Part shown: positions 39,552-49,395 of the stretch, piece after piece
How the letters are laid out: each line of letters begins with the position of its first letter
Numbering within the stretch: the stretch's first letter is position 1
Source: Parafrankia elaeagni
Lineage (GTDB): Bacteria; Actinomycetota; Actinomycetes; Frankiales; Frankiaceae
Length of the DNA stretch: 64,000 nt
Direction of reading: 5' to 3'
NCBI RefSeq assembly: GCF_000374165.1
Contig: NZ_KB893717.1
Span: forward strand, 1-64,000
Made by a program: the position numbers and the translations under genes
The notes under the pieces: model-generated
The model's input: the letters and a program-made list of their open reading frames with translations, nothing else
Databases searched by the model: none
Told to the model about the DNA's origin: nothing

Positions 39552-40960
39552 GCCTCAGGCTTCACTTCGCCGTCCGCTCGGATGTCGGGCATGTCCGAGA
39601 GGGGAACGAGGACTCCGCCTATGCGGGCGTTCGCCTGCTCGCGGTGGCCGACGGTATGGGCGGTCATGCCGCCGGGGAGGTCGCCAGCTCGACCGTGATC
39701 TCCCGGCTGGCCGAACTCGACGAGAACCTCTCGCCCCCCGACCTGCTCACCGAGCTGTCCGAGGCGGTTCGGGACGCGAACCGCCAGCTGCGTGACATGG
39801 CCCTGGAGAACAGCTCCCTCGACGGGATGGGCACGACGGTCACGGCGATGCTGTCCTCCGGGGAGCACCTGGGGCTGCTGCATGTCGGCGACTCCCGTGC
39901 CTACCTGCTGCGGGACGGCGAGCTGGCCCAGATCACCCACGACCACACCCTCGTCCAGGATCTGGTCGACCAGGGCCGGATCACCCCGGAGCAGGCGAAC
40001 ACCCATCCGCAGCGGTCGCTGCTGATGCGGGCGCTCGACGGCCGGGAGGTCGACCCGGACCTGTCGATGCGCCAGGCCGTCGTGGGTGACCGCTACCTGC
40101 TGTGCACCGACGGGCTGTCCGGGGTGGTGAGCGAGGAGACCATCCTGGAGGCGCTGCTGCTCGACCAGCCGCAGGACGCCGTCGACCGACTGGTCGAGCT
40201 GGCGCTCAAGGGCGGTGGGCCGGACAACATCACCGTGGTCGTGGCCGACGTGCTCGAGGACGGTCACGACGACGACGCGCCGCTGGTGGCCGGCGCGGCC
40301 GCGGAGAAGCGTGTCGTCCCGCATGCGGCGGCGGCCCGGTCCGGCCCGAATCCACGGAACGCGGACTCGGAGTCGGCGGCCGCCAAGGCGGCCCGCATCG
40401 GCCGCACCGGGTTCTACCGCCGCGGTTCCCACGAGCCGGGGGACGACCCCGACGAGGATCCCGAACGAGCCCCTGCACGCGGTGGGGGGCGGCGGCGCCT
40501 GTTCGTCTCGACCATGGTGCTGGTGCTGGTCGTCGCGGGTGCGACGGTGGGCTGGACCTGGGTGCGGGGCCAGTACTACGTCGGTGTGGACGACGAGAAG
40601 GTCGCGGTCTTCCAGGGCCTGAAGGGGAGCATCGCCGGCGTCTCCCTGTCGACGGTGCGCTCCCGCCACCAGCCGTTGAGCGAGGTGGCGGAGCCGCAGC
40701 GCGACCGGCTGCGCGACGGCATCCGCGCCGACGACCTGGCCGACGCCAACCTGATCATCTCGGAGCTGGAGCGACCGGACGACTCCGACGACATCGCGGA
40801 CCCGGCATCCGAGACCGCGGCCACGCCTTCGCCGGCTGTCGTGCCGGACGCGAAAACCTCCGGATCCGAGTTGCCGTCCCCGGTGGCGGGCGTGTGCCCG
40901 ACCGCGAGCCCCGTCCCCGTGCCGAACTGCCCTCCGCCGGCCGTGCCCCCCTCCCCGTGA
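39548..40960 (+). CDS. pstP: Ser/Thr protein phosphatase PstP (PP2C), membrane-anchored
   Basis: Dephosphorylates PknA, PknB and their substrates. A 470-residue protein. The PP2C domain covers 1-240: REGNEDSAYAG, LLAVADGMGGHAAGE, DGMGTTVTAML, LLHVGDSRAYLLRDG, LLCTDGLSG and GGGPDNITVVVADV, with the metal-binding Asp residues in place. A membrane segment (FVSTMVLVLVVAGATVGWTW) near 317-337 leads to an extracellular part ending in a Pro/Ser-rich tail. GTG 39548 overlaps the fhaB stop as GTGA. Confidence 0.95.
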   Translation: MSLRLHFAVRSDVGHVREGNEDSAYAGVRLLAVADGMGGHAAGEVASSTVISRLAELDENLSPPDLLTELSEAVRDANRQLRDMALENSSLDGMGTTVTAMLSSGEHLGLLHVGDSRAYLLRDGELAQITHDHTLVQDLVDQGRITPEQANTHPQRSLLMRALDGREVDPDLSMRQAVVGDRYLLCTDGLSGVVSEETILEALLLDQPQDAVDRLVELALKGGGPDNITVVVADVLEDGHDDDAPLVAGAAAEKRVVPHAAAARSGPNPRNADSESAAAKAARIGRTGFYRRGSHEPGDDPDEDPERAPARGGGRRRLFVSTMVLVLVVAGATVGWTWVRGQYYVGVDDEKVAVFQGLKGSIAGVSLSTVRSRHQPLSEVAEPQRDRLRDGIRADDLADANLIISELERPDDSDDIADPASETAATPSPAVVPDAKTSGSELPSPVAGVCPTASPVPVPNCPPPAVPPSP

Positions 40961-40973
40961 GCACGGTCGCCTG

Positions 40974-42455
40974 ATGACTCTCCCCCCACTCCGCAGGCCC
41001 AGATCGGCTGACCTCACCGCCACCTTCGCCGGCTTCCCGCTGCCGAGTGGGCTCGAACTTCCGCCGTACCGCCGCCGTGAGCTGCTCCTGCTCAGCTACG
41101 CCGGCGTCCTGGCCACCGCGGCGTTAGCCGCGCTGACGCTCGCCCACGACGGCGCGATCGGCTTCCAGGTCTTCACCTACGGCCTCGGCTTCTTCTCCCT
41201 GTGGGCGCTGGGGCACCTCGCCGTCCGCCGGTTCGCGCCCGCCGCGGACCCCGTGCTGCTGCCGGTGGTGGCGGCGCTCAACGGGCTCGGCCTGGTGATG
41301 ATCTACCGGCTGGACCTGGCGAAGGCCGACGCGGCCCGCCGTGCCGGTCGGGCGATACCGACCGGAGCCGCGCAGACACAGCTGGTCTGGACGCTGCTCG
41401 CGATCGCCGTGTTCGTCCTCGTGCTCGCGGTCGTGCGCGACCATCGCAGCCTCGCCCGGTACGCCTACACCGCCGGGCTCGCCGGCCTGGTCTTCCTGAT
41501 GCTGCCGATCGCGCCCGGCATCGGCGCGACCATCAACGGCGCCCGGCTGTGGCTGCAGGTCGGGCCGTTCTCGTTCCAGCCCAGCGAGGTCTCGAAGATC
41601 ATCCTTATGATCTTCTTCGCCGCCTACCTGGTGAACAAGCGGGACGTCCTCTCGGTGGCCTCGCGGTCGTTCCTCGGCATGAAGATCCCGCGAGCCCGTG
41701 ACCTGGGGCCTGTCCTGGTCGCCTGGCTGGCCAGCCTCGGCGTGCTGGTGGTCCAGAAGGACCTCGGGTCGTCGCTGCTGTTCTTCGGGATGTTCCTGGT
41801 GATCCTCTATGTGGCCACCCAGCGGGCGTCCTGGGTGGCCATCGGCCTCGCGCTGTTCATGCTCGGCGCCGTCGTGGCGCACAGCCTGTTCGGCCACGTG
41901 CAGATCCGGGTAGACGGCTGGCTGCACGCCTTCGACGGGGACAACCCGTCCGACACGTCGTTCCAGCTCGTCCAGGGCCTGTACGGCTTCGCGGCGGGCG
42001 GGATCACCGGCACCGGGATCGGCCAGGGCAGCCCGCAGCGGGTGCCGTTCGCGAACACCGACTTCGTCATGGCCAGCCTGGGCGAGGAGCTCGGGCTGAC
42101 CGGTGTGATGGCGGTCCTGCTGCTGTACGCCCTCGTCGCGGCCCGCGGCATCCGGGCCGCGCTCGGCGCCAAGGACCCGTTCGGCAAGCTGCTGGCCACC
42201 GGGCTCTCCGCGACCCTGGCACTGCAGGTGTTCGTCCAGGTCGGCGGCGTGATGCGGCTGATCCCGCTGACGGGGCTGACGTTGCCGTTCGTCTCGTACG
42301 GCGGGTCGTCCATCGTCGCCAACGCCGCGATCATCGCGCTGCTGCTGCGGATCAGCGACGCCGCTCGGCGCCTGGACGAACCTGTGCCGGATGCGCCCCT
42401 GTTCGACCCCAGCGCGGTCTCCGAAAGCCCCACCCAGGTGGTGAAGACCACGTGA
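40974..42455 (+). CDS. rodA: RodA/FtsW family SEDS glycosyltransferase
   Basis: A 493-residue SEDS peptidoglycan polymerase, working with the class B PBP encoded next door. It has about 10-12 membrane segments. Conserved signatures: INGARLWLQVGPFSFQPSEV and FANTDFVMASLGEELGLTG, then LPFVSYGGSSIVANAAIIA. The gene order after pstP and before pbpA makes it the RodA of this operon, as in mycobacteria and Streptomyces. The start is ATG 40974, 13 bases after pstP; the stop overlaps pbpA. Confidence 0.94.
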   Translation: MTLPPLRRPRSADLTATFAGFPLPSGLELPPYRRRELLLLSYAGVLATAALAALTLAHDGAIGFQVFTYGLGFFSLWALGHLAVRRFAPAADPVLLPVVAALNGLGLVMIYRLDLAKADAARRAGRAIPTGAAQTQLVWTLLAIAVFVLVLAVVRDHRSLARYAYTAGLAGLVFLMLPIAPGIGATINGARLWLQVGPFSFQPSEVSKIILMIFFAAYLVNKRDVLSVASRSFLGMKIPRARDLGPVLVAWLASLGVLVVQKDLGSSLLFFGMFLVILYVATQRASWVAIGLALFMLGAVVAHSLFGHVQIRVDGWLHAFDGDNPSDTSFQLVQGLYGFAAGGITGTGIGQGSPQRVPFANTDFVMASLGEELGLTGVMAVLLLYALVAARGIRAALGAKDPFGKLLATGLSATLALQVFVQVGGVMRLIPLTGLTLPFVSYGGSSIVANAAIIALLLRISDAARRLDEPVPDAPLFDPSAVSESPTQVVKTT

Positions 42456-43900
42456 ACACCCCGGTCCGCAAGGTGGCCCTCGCCTGCATGGTGCTGTTCG
42501 CGGCGCTGCTGGTGAACGCCAACTGGATCCAGGTCGGCCAGGTCGACCGGCTCAAGACCGAGCCGACCAACGCACGCCAGATCACCGAGCGCCTGGAGCG
42601 GCAGCGTGGCGGGATCATCTCCGGCGACACCCAGCTCGCGATCTCCGTCCCGGTCGACGACGAGTACAAGTTCCAGCGCCAGTACCCGGCCGGCCAGCTT
42701 TATGCCAATGTGACCGGCTACTACACCCTTTTCACCGCGGCGGGTCTCGAACGTTCCGAGGACGTGTTCCTGTCGGGGGACGACGACCGCCTTCTCGCCA
42801 GCCGGGTGACCGATCTGTTCACCGGTGAGGAGCGGCGCGGCGGCACCGTCGTGACCACGATCGTGCCCCGCCTCCAGCAGGTGGCGGCCGAGGCGCTCGG
42901 GGACCGCACCGGTGCCGTCGTCGCGCTCGACCCGGCGACCGGGGCGATCCTCGCCATGGTCACGAGCCCGACCTACGACCCGAACACCCTGGCCACGCAC
43001 GACGAGTCGGCCGCGACCGAGGCCTACCAGGCGCTGGCCGGCGCCGAGAGCCAGCCGCTGCTGAACCGCCCGGCGCAGCAGACCTATCCGCCCGGCTCGA
43101 CGTTCAAGCTGATCACCGCGGCGGCCGCGCTGGCCGCCGGGTACGAACCGGAGACCCGGGTCCCCGCGCCCGACGAGCTCACACTCCCGCAGAGCACCAC
43201 AGTGCTACCCAACTTCGGCGGGGAAACCTGTGGGGACGGCAGGACGGATACTCTGATCCACGCACTGACCATCTCCTGCAACACCGCATTCGCCGAGCTG
43301 GGAATAGAGCTGGGAGGCGACGTTCTGCGGAACCAGGCGGAGGCTTTCGGCTTCGACTCGACGATCGAGGACTTCCCGCTCCAGCAGGCCCGCAGCATCT
43401 TCCCGGACGGCCTCGACGGAGCTCAGACGGCGCAGTCGGCAATCGGCCAGTTCAACGTCCGGGCGACCCCCTTGCAGATGGCGGAGGTGGCCGCGGCGAT
43501 CGGCAACGGGGGTGTCCGGATGAAGCCCTATCTCGTCTCCGAGCTGCAGGGCCCGGATCTCAAACGGCTCAGCCGCACCGAGCCGGCCGAACTCGGCCGG
43601 CCCGTCACTCCCGAGGTCGCGGCCAAGCTCACGACGATGATGCAGAGCGTCGTGAGCTCCGGCAGCGGCCGCAGAGCCCAGATCTCCGGCGTGGACGTCG
43701 CCGGGAAGACCGGCACCGCCGAGCACGGGGCCGGTGAGGCGCCGCACGCCTGGTTCGTCGGTTTCGCCCCGGCCAGCTCCCCGCGGGTGGCTGTTGCTGT
43801 GATCGTCGAGGACGGAGGCGGCGAGCTCGGAACCGGCGGCGCTGTCGCAGCGCCCGTTGCCCAGAAAGTCATGCAGGCCGCATTGGACACGCAACGATGA
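42452..43900 (+). CDS. pbpA: Penicillin-binding protein PbpA (class B transpeptidase)
   Basis: A 482-residue class B PBP that cross-links peptidoglycan made by the SEDS partner. One N-terminal membrane segment (VALACMVLFAALLVNANWIQ) is followed by a short dimerisation region and the transpeptidase domain. The active-site SxxK is in PPGSTFKLITA near 213, the SxN motif is SCN near 273, and KTG is in VAGKTGTAEHG near 421. GTG 42452 overlaps the rodA stop; the stop overlaps pknA (ATGA). In mycobacteria PbpA is phosphorylated by PknB. Confidence 0.95.
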   Translation: MNTPVRKVALACMVLFAALLVNANWIQVGQVDRLKTEPTNARQITERLERQRGGIISGDTQLAISVPVDDEYKFQRQYPAGQLYANVTGYYTLFTAAGLERSEDVFLSGDDDRLLASRVTDLFTGEERRGGTVVTTIVPRLQQVAAEALGDRTGAVVALDPATGAILAMVTSPTYDPNTLATHDESAATEAYQALAGAESQPLLNRPAQQTYPPGSTFKLITAAAALAAGYEPETRVPAPDELTLPQSTTVLPNFGGETCGDGRTDTLIHALTISCNTAFAELGIELGGDVLRNQAEAFGFDSTIEDFPLQQARSIFPDGLDGAQTAQSAIGQFNVRATPLQMAEVAAAIGNGGVRMKPYLVSELQGPDLKRLSRTEPAELGRPVTPEVAAKLTTMMQSVVSSGSGRRAQISGVDVAGKTGTAEHGAGEAPHAWFVGFAPASSPRVAVAVIVEDGGGELGTGGAVAAPVAQKVMQAALDTQR

Positions 43901-45576
43901 GCACATCTGCCAACAGCCCGTCGCAGCCGTTCGCCGGCGCGGCCTCCCCCAACACCGTGCTCGACAACCGCTACCGCCTCGACGGCCGGATCGCGACCGG
44001 TGGCATGGGCGAGGTCTGGCGCGGGCTCGACCAGACGCTCGGCCGTCCCGTCGCGGTGAAGCTGCTGCGCCCCGAGTACGCCAGCGACGAGTCGTTCCTC
44101 GTCCGCTTCCGCGGTGAGGCCCGGCACGCCGCCCGGCTGTCACACCCCGGCGTCGCCTCCGTCTACGACTACGGCGAGGTCTCCACCGCCGACGACTACC
44201 CGACCGCCTACCTGGTGATGGAGCTGGTGGAGGGCGAGCCGCTCTCCGCCGTGCTGCACCGGGAGAAGCGGCTCACCCCCGACCGGATGCTCGACGTCCT
44301 CGGGCAGGCCGCCGACGCGCTGCAGGCCGCGCACGCGCTCGGCGTCGTGCACCGGGACGTGAAGCCGGGCAACCTGCTGCTCCGCCACGACGGAGCGGTC
44401 AAGGTCACCGACTTCGGGATCGCCCGGGCGGTGGACGCGGCCCCGCTCACCGCGACCGGCATCATGATGGGGACGGCCTACTACGTGTCGCCGGAGCAGG
44501 CCTCGGGCCGCCCGGTGACACCGGCGAGTGACGTCTACTCCCTCGGCGTCGTCGCCTACGAGTGCCTGGCCGGGCGGCGCCCGTTCGACGACCGCAACCC
44601 GATCGTCGTCGTGATGGCGCACCAGCAGGACAACCCCCCGCCGCTGCCGTCCGACATCCCGTACCAGGTCAGGGCACTCGTCGAGTCCGCCATGGCGAAG
44701 GACGCCGGGCGCCGGCCGGGGTCGGCGGGCGCGTTCGCCCGGTCGGCGGCCAGCATCCGGCGCGCGCTGTGGAACGCCGAGGCCGGGCGGTGGAACGGCG
44801 CGGACGCCACCACCCGTCATCCAGCACCGTCGGCACCACCGAATTTCGGGCCGGGGAACTCCCGGGCCCCGAGCCTCCCCCGGACACCGTCGTGGAACCG
44901 GCCGAGCGGGCCTTCCTGGCAGCAGCCGGGCGGCGCGGATCCGGCGGCCGGCGGCGGTCCCAGCGCCGGTGCCGGTGCCGGTGCCGGTCAGGGCATGCCC
45001 GCCACCGTGCTGCAGCCGTCGCCCGGAGCCGGTCCCGGGCCGGGCCCCGGCAGGCCGGGTGGTGGCCAGGCGGGACCCTCCGGGCCGGGCCGGTCGGGGC
45101 CGGGTTCCGCGGGCCCGCCGGGATCGCGCGGCGGCACCGGGCGGCTGTACAGCCCCGGCGAGTTCGCCGACTACGAGGCCAACTACCAGGGCAACAACGA
45201 CTTCGGGCCGCGGGGCCAGGGCGGCCACGGTGACCCGGCCGGCACCCTTTACCAGCCGTCCCAGCCCAGCTGGTCGGACGAGCCCGGCGACGCGGCGGGC
45301 GGGCGCCCGGGCCGCCGCCGGCCCGTCCCGGCGAGCGGCGGACGGCGCCGGCTGCCGATGCCTGTTCTCATCGCGCTGCTGATCCTCACCGTGCTGGTGG
45401 TCGCTGTGATCACCCGTGAGTTCGCGGAGAGGGGAGGGTCCGAGAACAACAGTGCAGCCCCAGCAAGTGTGCTGCATCTCACACCCGTGGTAGAAAAGAT
45501 CGTCGGTGCGGGCGGCGAAGCGACTGGCACCGTGGTGGCCGGCGCGAGACAGCCGACGACGGGTGACAATCTGTGA
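43897..45576 (+). CDS. pknA: Ser/Thr protein kinase PknA
   Basis: A 559-residue kinase. The domain starts LDNRYRLDGRIATGGMGEVW; VVHRDVKPGNLLL is near 151, VTDFGIARAV near 168, and GTAYYVSPEQASG follows. A 200-residue Gly/Pro/Ser-rich linker (GAGAGAG runs) precedes a single membrane segment LPMPVLIALLILTVLVVAVI near 486-506. About 50 extracellular residues follow with no PASTA domain. It overlaps pbpA and pknB. Its known targets elsewhere include Wag31/DivIVA and MurD. Confidence 0.95.
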   Translation: MSTSANSPSQPFAGAASPNTVLDNRYRLDGRIATGGMGEVWRGLDQTLGRPVAVKLLRPEYASDESFLVRFRGEARHAARLSHPGVASVYDYGEVSTADDYPTAYLVMELVEGEPLSAVLHREKRLTPDRMLDVLGQAADALQAAHALGVVHRDVKPGNLLLRHDGAVKVTDFGIARAVDAAPLTATGIMMGTAYYVSPEQASGRPVTPASDVYSLGVVAYECLAGRRPFDDRNPIVVVMAHQQDNPPPLPSDIPYQVRALVESAMAKDAGRRPGSAGAFARSAASIRRALWNAEAGRWNGADATTRHPAPSAPPNFGPGNSRAPSLPRTPSWNRPSGPSWQQPGGADPAAGGGPSAGAGAGAGQGMPATVLQPSPGAGPGPGPGRPGGGQAGPSGPGRSGPGSAGPPGSRGGTGRLYSPGEFADYEANYQGNNDFGPRGQGGHGDPAGTLYQPSQPSWSDEPGDAAGGRPGRRRPVPASGGRRRLPMPVLIALLILTVLVVAVITREFAERGGSENNSAAPASVLHLTPVVEKIVGAGGEATGTVVAGARQPTTGDNL

Positions 45577-47654
45577 CCGATGTAACGGAGAGATACGACG
45601 CTCAGCCGAGGCTCGTCGGCGAGCGGTACGAGCTCGGCGGATGCATCGGCTACGGCGGCATGGCCGAGGTCTACCGGGGCCGCGACATCCGGCTGGGCCG
45701 CGAGGTCGCCGTGAAGACGCTGCGCGCCGACCTGGCGCGCGACCCGACCTTCCTCGCCCGGTTCCGCCGCGAGGCGCAGTCCTCGGCGTCGCTGAACCAT
45801 CCCGCGATCGTCTCGGTGTACGACACCGGCGAGGACGTCATCAACGGGACGCAGCTCCCGTACATCGTCATGGAGTTCGTCGAGGGCCAGACCCTGCGGG
45901 ACATCATCCAGGCCCGGGGGCCCCTCGACGAGCGGTACGCGATGCAGGTCACCGCGGAGGTCTGCGCCGCGCTGGACTACAGCCACCGGATGGGCATCAT
46001 CCACCGCGACATCAAGCCCGCGAACGTCATGGTCGGGGCGGACGGCGCGGCGAAGGTGATGGACTTCGGCATCGCCCGCGCGACGACCGCGACGTCGTCC
46101 ACGATGACCGCCACCTCCGCGGTGATCGGCACGGCCCAGTACCTCTCCCCGGAGCAGGCCCGCGGCGCGCGGGTCGACTCCCGCAGCGACGTCTACTCCA
46201 CCGGCGTGCTGCTCTACGAGCTGCTGACCGGCGAGCCGCCGTTCCGCGGCGACAACCCGGTCGCCGTCGCCTACCAGCACGTCCGCGAGATCCCGCCGCC
46301 GCCGTCGAGCCACGACCCGCGGATCTCCCCCGCGGCCGACGCCGTCGTGCTCAAGGCGATGGAGAAGGACCCGGACGACCGCTACGCGACCGCCGGCGAG
46401 ATGCGTGACGACCTCGAGCGCGCGCTGGGCGGCCAGCGGGTGCACGCGATGATGACGGGCGGCGCCGACGAGACGATGCTCGGCGCGGGAAGCACGGCGA
46501 CGGCCGGCACCGCGCTGCTCGGCCGCTCCGGCGGCGGCTACGACAACCGCTACGACGACCGCGGCGGCTACGACGACGACGGCTACGACGACCGCACGCA
46601 GATCCGGGGCGAGTCCTACGACCGCTTCGAACGGACCGGGCCGGTCAACCGCTACGACGACGACGGCCGCTACGACGAGCCCGGGCGCTACGACGAGCCC
46701 GGCCGCGGCCGGCCGGGCGGCGACCGCGACGGCTCGCCCATCCTCAAGTTCGTCCTCGCCGGCCTAGGTGCCGTCCTGGTCTTCGTCGTGGTGGCGCTGC
46801 TCGCCACCTCCCTGCTCGGCGACGACGGCGGCGAGGACACGGCCAGCGCGCAGATCACGATCCCGAGTGACCTCATCGGCAAGCCGTACAACGACGTGAT
46901 CCGGGCGCTGCGGGCCGAGGGCTGGACGGGCACGGAGGACAAGAAGGACGAGCAGAACGACCAGTTCGACCCGGACACCGTGCTGAGGATGATGCCGGCC
47001 CCGGGCGCGCCGATCGACCCCGACGAGACCGTGACCATCACCGTCGCGATCGCGAAGGGCCAGCAGACGGTTCCGTCGACGCTCGTCGGCATGACCGAGC
47101 AGGCCGCGACGGAGACGTTGCGCGCCGCCGGTCTGGAGGCGGTGGCGGTGCAGTACTTCGACGCCGCCCAGTATGGGGTGGGCAAGGTCGAGAGGAGCGA
47201 GCCCACGCCCGGCGCCCTTGTCAGCGCCGGGGCGACCGTCACGATCTACGTGGTGAACCCGCAGGTCAACGTGCCGGACGTACGGGGCAGAACCGCGGAG
47301 GCGGCCGCCGCCGAACTGCGCAGGTTCGGGCTCGAGGTCGCCCAGCAGGCTTCCCAGGACGCTTCCCGCCCGCCCGGCACCGTCGCCGACCAGAGCCCGA
47401 ACGGCAACAGTGTCGCCCGCGGCTCCACAGTGACGATCTTCGTCGTGCAGCAGGCCACCCAGCAGACGCCGACCTCACCGCCCACCACCGGAGGCACCGG
47501 GGAGCCCGAGGAGACGACACCGCCCGAGGAGACCCCGACCGCCCCGCAGACGACACCGCCGGTGACGACGCCGCCGGTGACGACGACACCCACGGCCGGC
47601 GGGCCTCCGTTCAGCGGTGGGCCAGGCCAGAACGGCGGCTTGCGAAACAACTGA
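45573..47654 (+). CDS. pknB: Ser/Thr protein kinase PknB with PASTA domains
   Basis: A 693-residue receptor kinase sensing muropeptides or lipid II. The kinase domain has ELGGCIGYGGMAEVYRGRD, IIHRDIKPANVMV near 142, and VMDFGIARA, then GTAQYLSPEQARGA. Asp/Tyr/Arg-rich juxtamembrane repeats cover about 315-385. The membrane segment is ILKFVLAGLGAVLVFVVVAL near 390. Three PASTA units follow (about 428-497, 498-565, 566-632), one fewer than the four in M. tuberculosis PknB, and then a Thr/Pro tail. GTG 45573 overlaps pknA. It is the last gene of the operon. Confidence 0.95.
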   Translation: MTDVTERYDAQPRLVGERYELGGCIGYGGMAEVYRGRDIRLGREVAVKTLRADLARDPTFLARFRREAQSSASLNHPAIVSVYDTGEDVINGTQLPYIVMEFVEGQTLRDIIQARGPLDERYAMQVTAEVCAALDYSHRMGIIHRDIKPANVMVGADGAAKVMDFGIARATTATSSTMTATSAVIGTAQYLSPEQARGARVDSRSDVYSTGVLLYELLTGEPPFRGDNPVAVAYQHVREIPPPPSSHDPRISPAADAVVLKAMEKDPDDRYATAGEMRDDLERALGGQRVHAMMTGGADETMLGAGSTATAGTALLGRSGGGYDNRYDDRGGYDDDGYDDRTQIRGESYDRFERTGPVNRYDDDGRYDEPGRYDEPGRGRPGGDRDGSPILKFVLAGLGAVLVFVVVALLATSLLGDDGGEDTASAQITIPSDLIGKPYNDVIRALRAEGWTGTEDKKDEQNDQFDPDTVLRMMPAPGAPIDPDETVTITVAIAKGQQTVPSTLVGMTEQAATETLRAAGLEAVAVQYFDAAQYGVGKVERSEPTPGALVSAGATVTIYVVNPQVNVPDVRGRTAEAAAAELRRFGLEVAQQASQDASRPPGTVADQSPNGNSVARGSTVTIFVVQQATQQTPTSPPTTGGTGEPEETTPPEETPTAPQTTPPVTTPPVTTTPTAGGPPFSGGPGQNGGLRNN

Positions 47655-47702
47655 CCGGGCCGGGCCCCGGGCCGGGCCGGGTCAGGAGCCAGGGGTCAGG
47701 GG

Positions 47703-48353
47703 TCAGGCGAAAGCGGCCAGGCGCAGCGTCTCGACCTCCGCCGCGAGGGCGGGGGCGAGGCGGCTGGCCGCCCCGCCGTCGCCGCACGTCTCCAGCCAGC
47801 GGGCGAGCATCAGGTGCCCGCCCTGGGTCAGCACCGACTCGGGGTGGAACTGGACGCCTTCGAGCGGCAGCTCGCGGTGGCGCATCGCCATCACCACCCC
47901 GCTCTCGGTGCGGGCTGTCACCTCGATCTCGGCGGGCAGCGTGGGCTCCTGGACCGCCAGCGAGTGGTAGCGCGTCGCGACGAACGGCGACGGCAGGTCG
48001 GCGAGCACCCCGGCACCCGCGTGGTGAACCACCGACGTCTTGCCGTGCAGCAGCTCCGGCGCCCGGTCGACCGTCGCGCCGTAGGCGACGCCGAGAGCCT
48101 GATGCCCCAGGCACACCCCGAACAGCGGCAGCCGGCGGTCGGCGCAGGAGCGCACCATCGGGATGCTGACCCCGGCCGCCTCGGGCGTGCCCGGCCCCGG
48201 GGAGAGGAGCACGCCGTCGATGCCGAGACCGCCGACGTCCGCCGGGTCGATCTCGTCGTTGCGCCGCACCAGGCACTCGGTCTCCAGCTGGCCGAGGTAC
48301 TGGACCAGGTTGAACACGAACGAGTCGTAGTTGTCGACGACCAGGATCCGCAT
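47703..48353 (-). CDS. Aminodeoxychorismate/anthranilate synthase glutaminase (PabA/TrpG)
   Basis: A 216-residue class I glutamine amidotransferase giving ammonia to PabB or TrpE. It has ILVVDNYDSFVFNLVQYLG, LLSPGPGTPEAAG, the nucleophile Cys in FGVCLGHQALGV near 82, and the His/Glu pair in VQFHPESVLTQGG. Bacterial genomes often share one subunit between folate and tryptophan synthesis, so both symbols are possible. Its location beside pknB and the DUF881 gene is the conserved actinobacterial one. The start is ATG 48353. Confidence 0.93.
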   Translation of the reverse strand: MRILVVDNYDSFVFNLVQYLGQLETECLVRRNDEIDPADVGGLGIDGVLLSPGPGTPEAAGVSIPMVRSCADRRLPLFGVCLGHQALGVAYGATVDRAPELLHGKTSVVHHAGAGVLADLPSPFVATRYHSLAVQEPTLPAEIEVTARTESGVVMAMRHRELPLEGVQFHPESVLTQGGHLMLARWLETCGDGGAASRLAPALAAEVETLRLAAFA

Positions 48354-48420
48354 CAGGCCTCCCGGGGCACGGCACCGGGCGCGGCGCGCCCACGGGTACG
48401 GCTTCCATCCTGCCGCACGC

Positions 48421-49395
48421 TCAGCCGGTGCCCGGCCCGATGTCGGTGAGCGGGTCCCCACTGTGCGCGGGCAGGAGCAGGTCGGCGTCCGTCACGACGC
48501 GGTACCCGAGGCCGTAGGCCGCCACGTAGTCCCGGTACAGCCGCACCCCGGGATCGCCGTCCAGCGCGCCGCGCAGCGCGGTCTGGTCACCGATCGCGCT
48601 GATCCGGAAGGGGGGTGAGTAGACCCGGCCCTCGAGCAGCAGCGTGTTGCCGACGCAGCGGACCGCCGTCCGGGGGGTGACCCGGTGGTTCATGATGGCC
48701 ATGGCCTCGGCGCCACCCGCCCACAGCGCGTTCACCACCGCCTGGACGTCCTGCTGGTGCACGACGAGATCGTTCGGGCCCGGCGAGCGGATGCCGGCGG
48801 GCAACGGCCGGCCCCGGGTCTCCCGCGCCGCGTCGTCCAGCTCGACGGTCACCGCCGGGCCGCGGACGGCGGTGAGGCCGACCTGGGCGGCGAGCTCGGC
48901 GCGCCGCAGCCGCGGATCGTCCGCGTCCGGCGCGTCCGGCGCGTCCGGCGCGTCCGGCGCGTCCGGCGCGTCCGGCGCGTCCGGCGCGTCCGGCGCGTCC
49001 GGCGCCGGCGCCGGCCCCGGTGCTTCGGACGTGGGCGTGGGTGTGGACGGCGAAGGTGTCGGCGACACGGACGCGGAGGGGGCCGGCCGGTCGGGGGATG
49101 CCGCCCCGCCGGATCCCAGTGCCGCCCGCTCGCCGCGGACCCGCTCCGCCTCGGCGCTCAGGCGGCGGCGGTCCTCGGCGACGAAGTCGGCGACGCTCGC
49201 GACACCCGACCCGCCGGCACGGCCTGCCGCGGGTGTGGTCGCGACCGCACCGCAGACGAGGGCGACCAGCACGGCGGACGTCGCGGCCGCGGCCAGCCGC
49301 CAGGCACCCGGCCAGCTGGCACGCTGATGCGTCCGGCGGTCAGTGATGTCGTCCCGGTCAGTGATGTCGTCCGTGGCGCCTCGGGCCCTTCCCAT
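48421..49395 (-). CDS. DUF881 membrane protein (Rv0012-type)
   Basis: A 324-residue protein. A membrane segment (WRLAAAATSAVLVALVCGAV) near 34-53 is followed by a short coiled coil (FVAEDRRRLSAEAERVRGER). An acidic/proline linker with nine APD repeats comes next, and the DUF881 domain starts near LRRAELAAQVGLTAVRGPAV and includes DLVVHQQDVQAVVNALWAGG. DUF881 proteins sit near septum genes; their role is not established. ATG 49395 has GGAGG ten bases upstream; ATG 49458 is less likely. It lies 67 bases upstream of pabA/trpG on the same strand and is divergent from crgA. Confidence 0.88.
   Translation of the reverse strand: MGRARGATDDITDRDDITDRRTHQRASWPGAWRLAAAATSAVLVALVCGAVATTPAAGRAGGSGVASVADFVAEDRRRLSAEAERVRGERAALGSGGAASPDRPAPSASVSPTPSPSTPTPTSEAPGPAPAPDAPDAPDAPDAPDAPDAPDAPDAPDADDPRLRRAELAAQVGLTAVRGPAVTVELDDAARETRGRPLPAGIRSPGPNDLVVHQQDVQAVVNALWAGGAEAMAIMNHRVTPRTAVRCVGNTLLLEGRVYSPPFRISAIGDQTALRGALDGDPGVRLYRDYVAAYGLGYRVVTDADLLLPAHSGDPLTDIGPGTG
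48923..49003. repeat. 9-bp in-frame tandem repeat, nine perfect copies
   Basis: Nine uninterrupted copies of GCGTCCGGC. On the coding (minus) strand they encode a run of Ala-Pro-Asp in the extracellular linker of the DUF881 protein. The purity suggests recent slippage. Confidence 0.97.

Noticed and set aside
47655-47702. Terminator between pknB and pabA/trpG
   Set aside because: GC-rich repeats are present, but no continuous stem of useful length could be formed by eye.
48923-49003. CRISPR array
   Set aside because: Units are 9 bp without spacers and lie inside a coding region.
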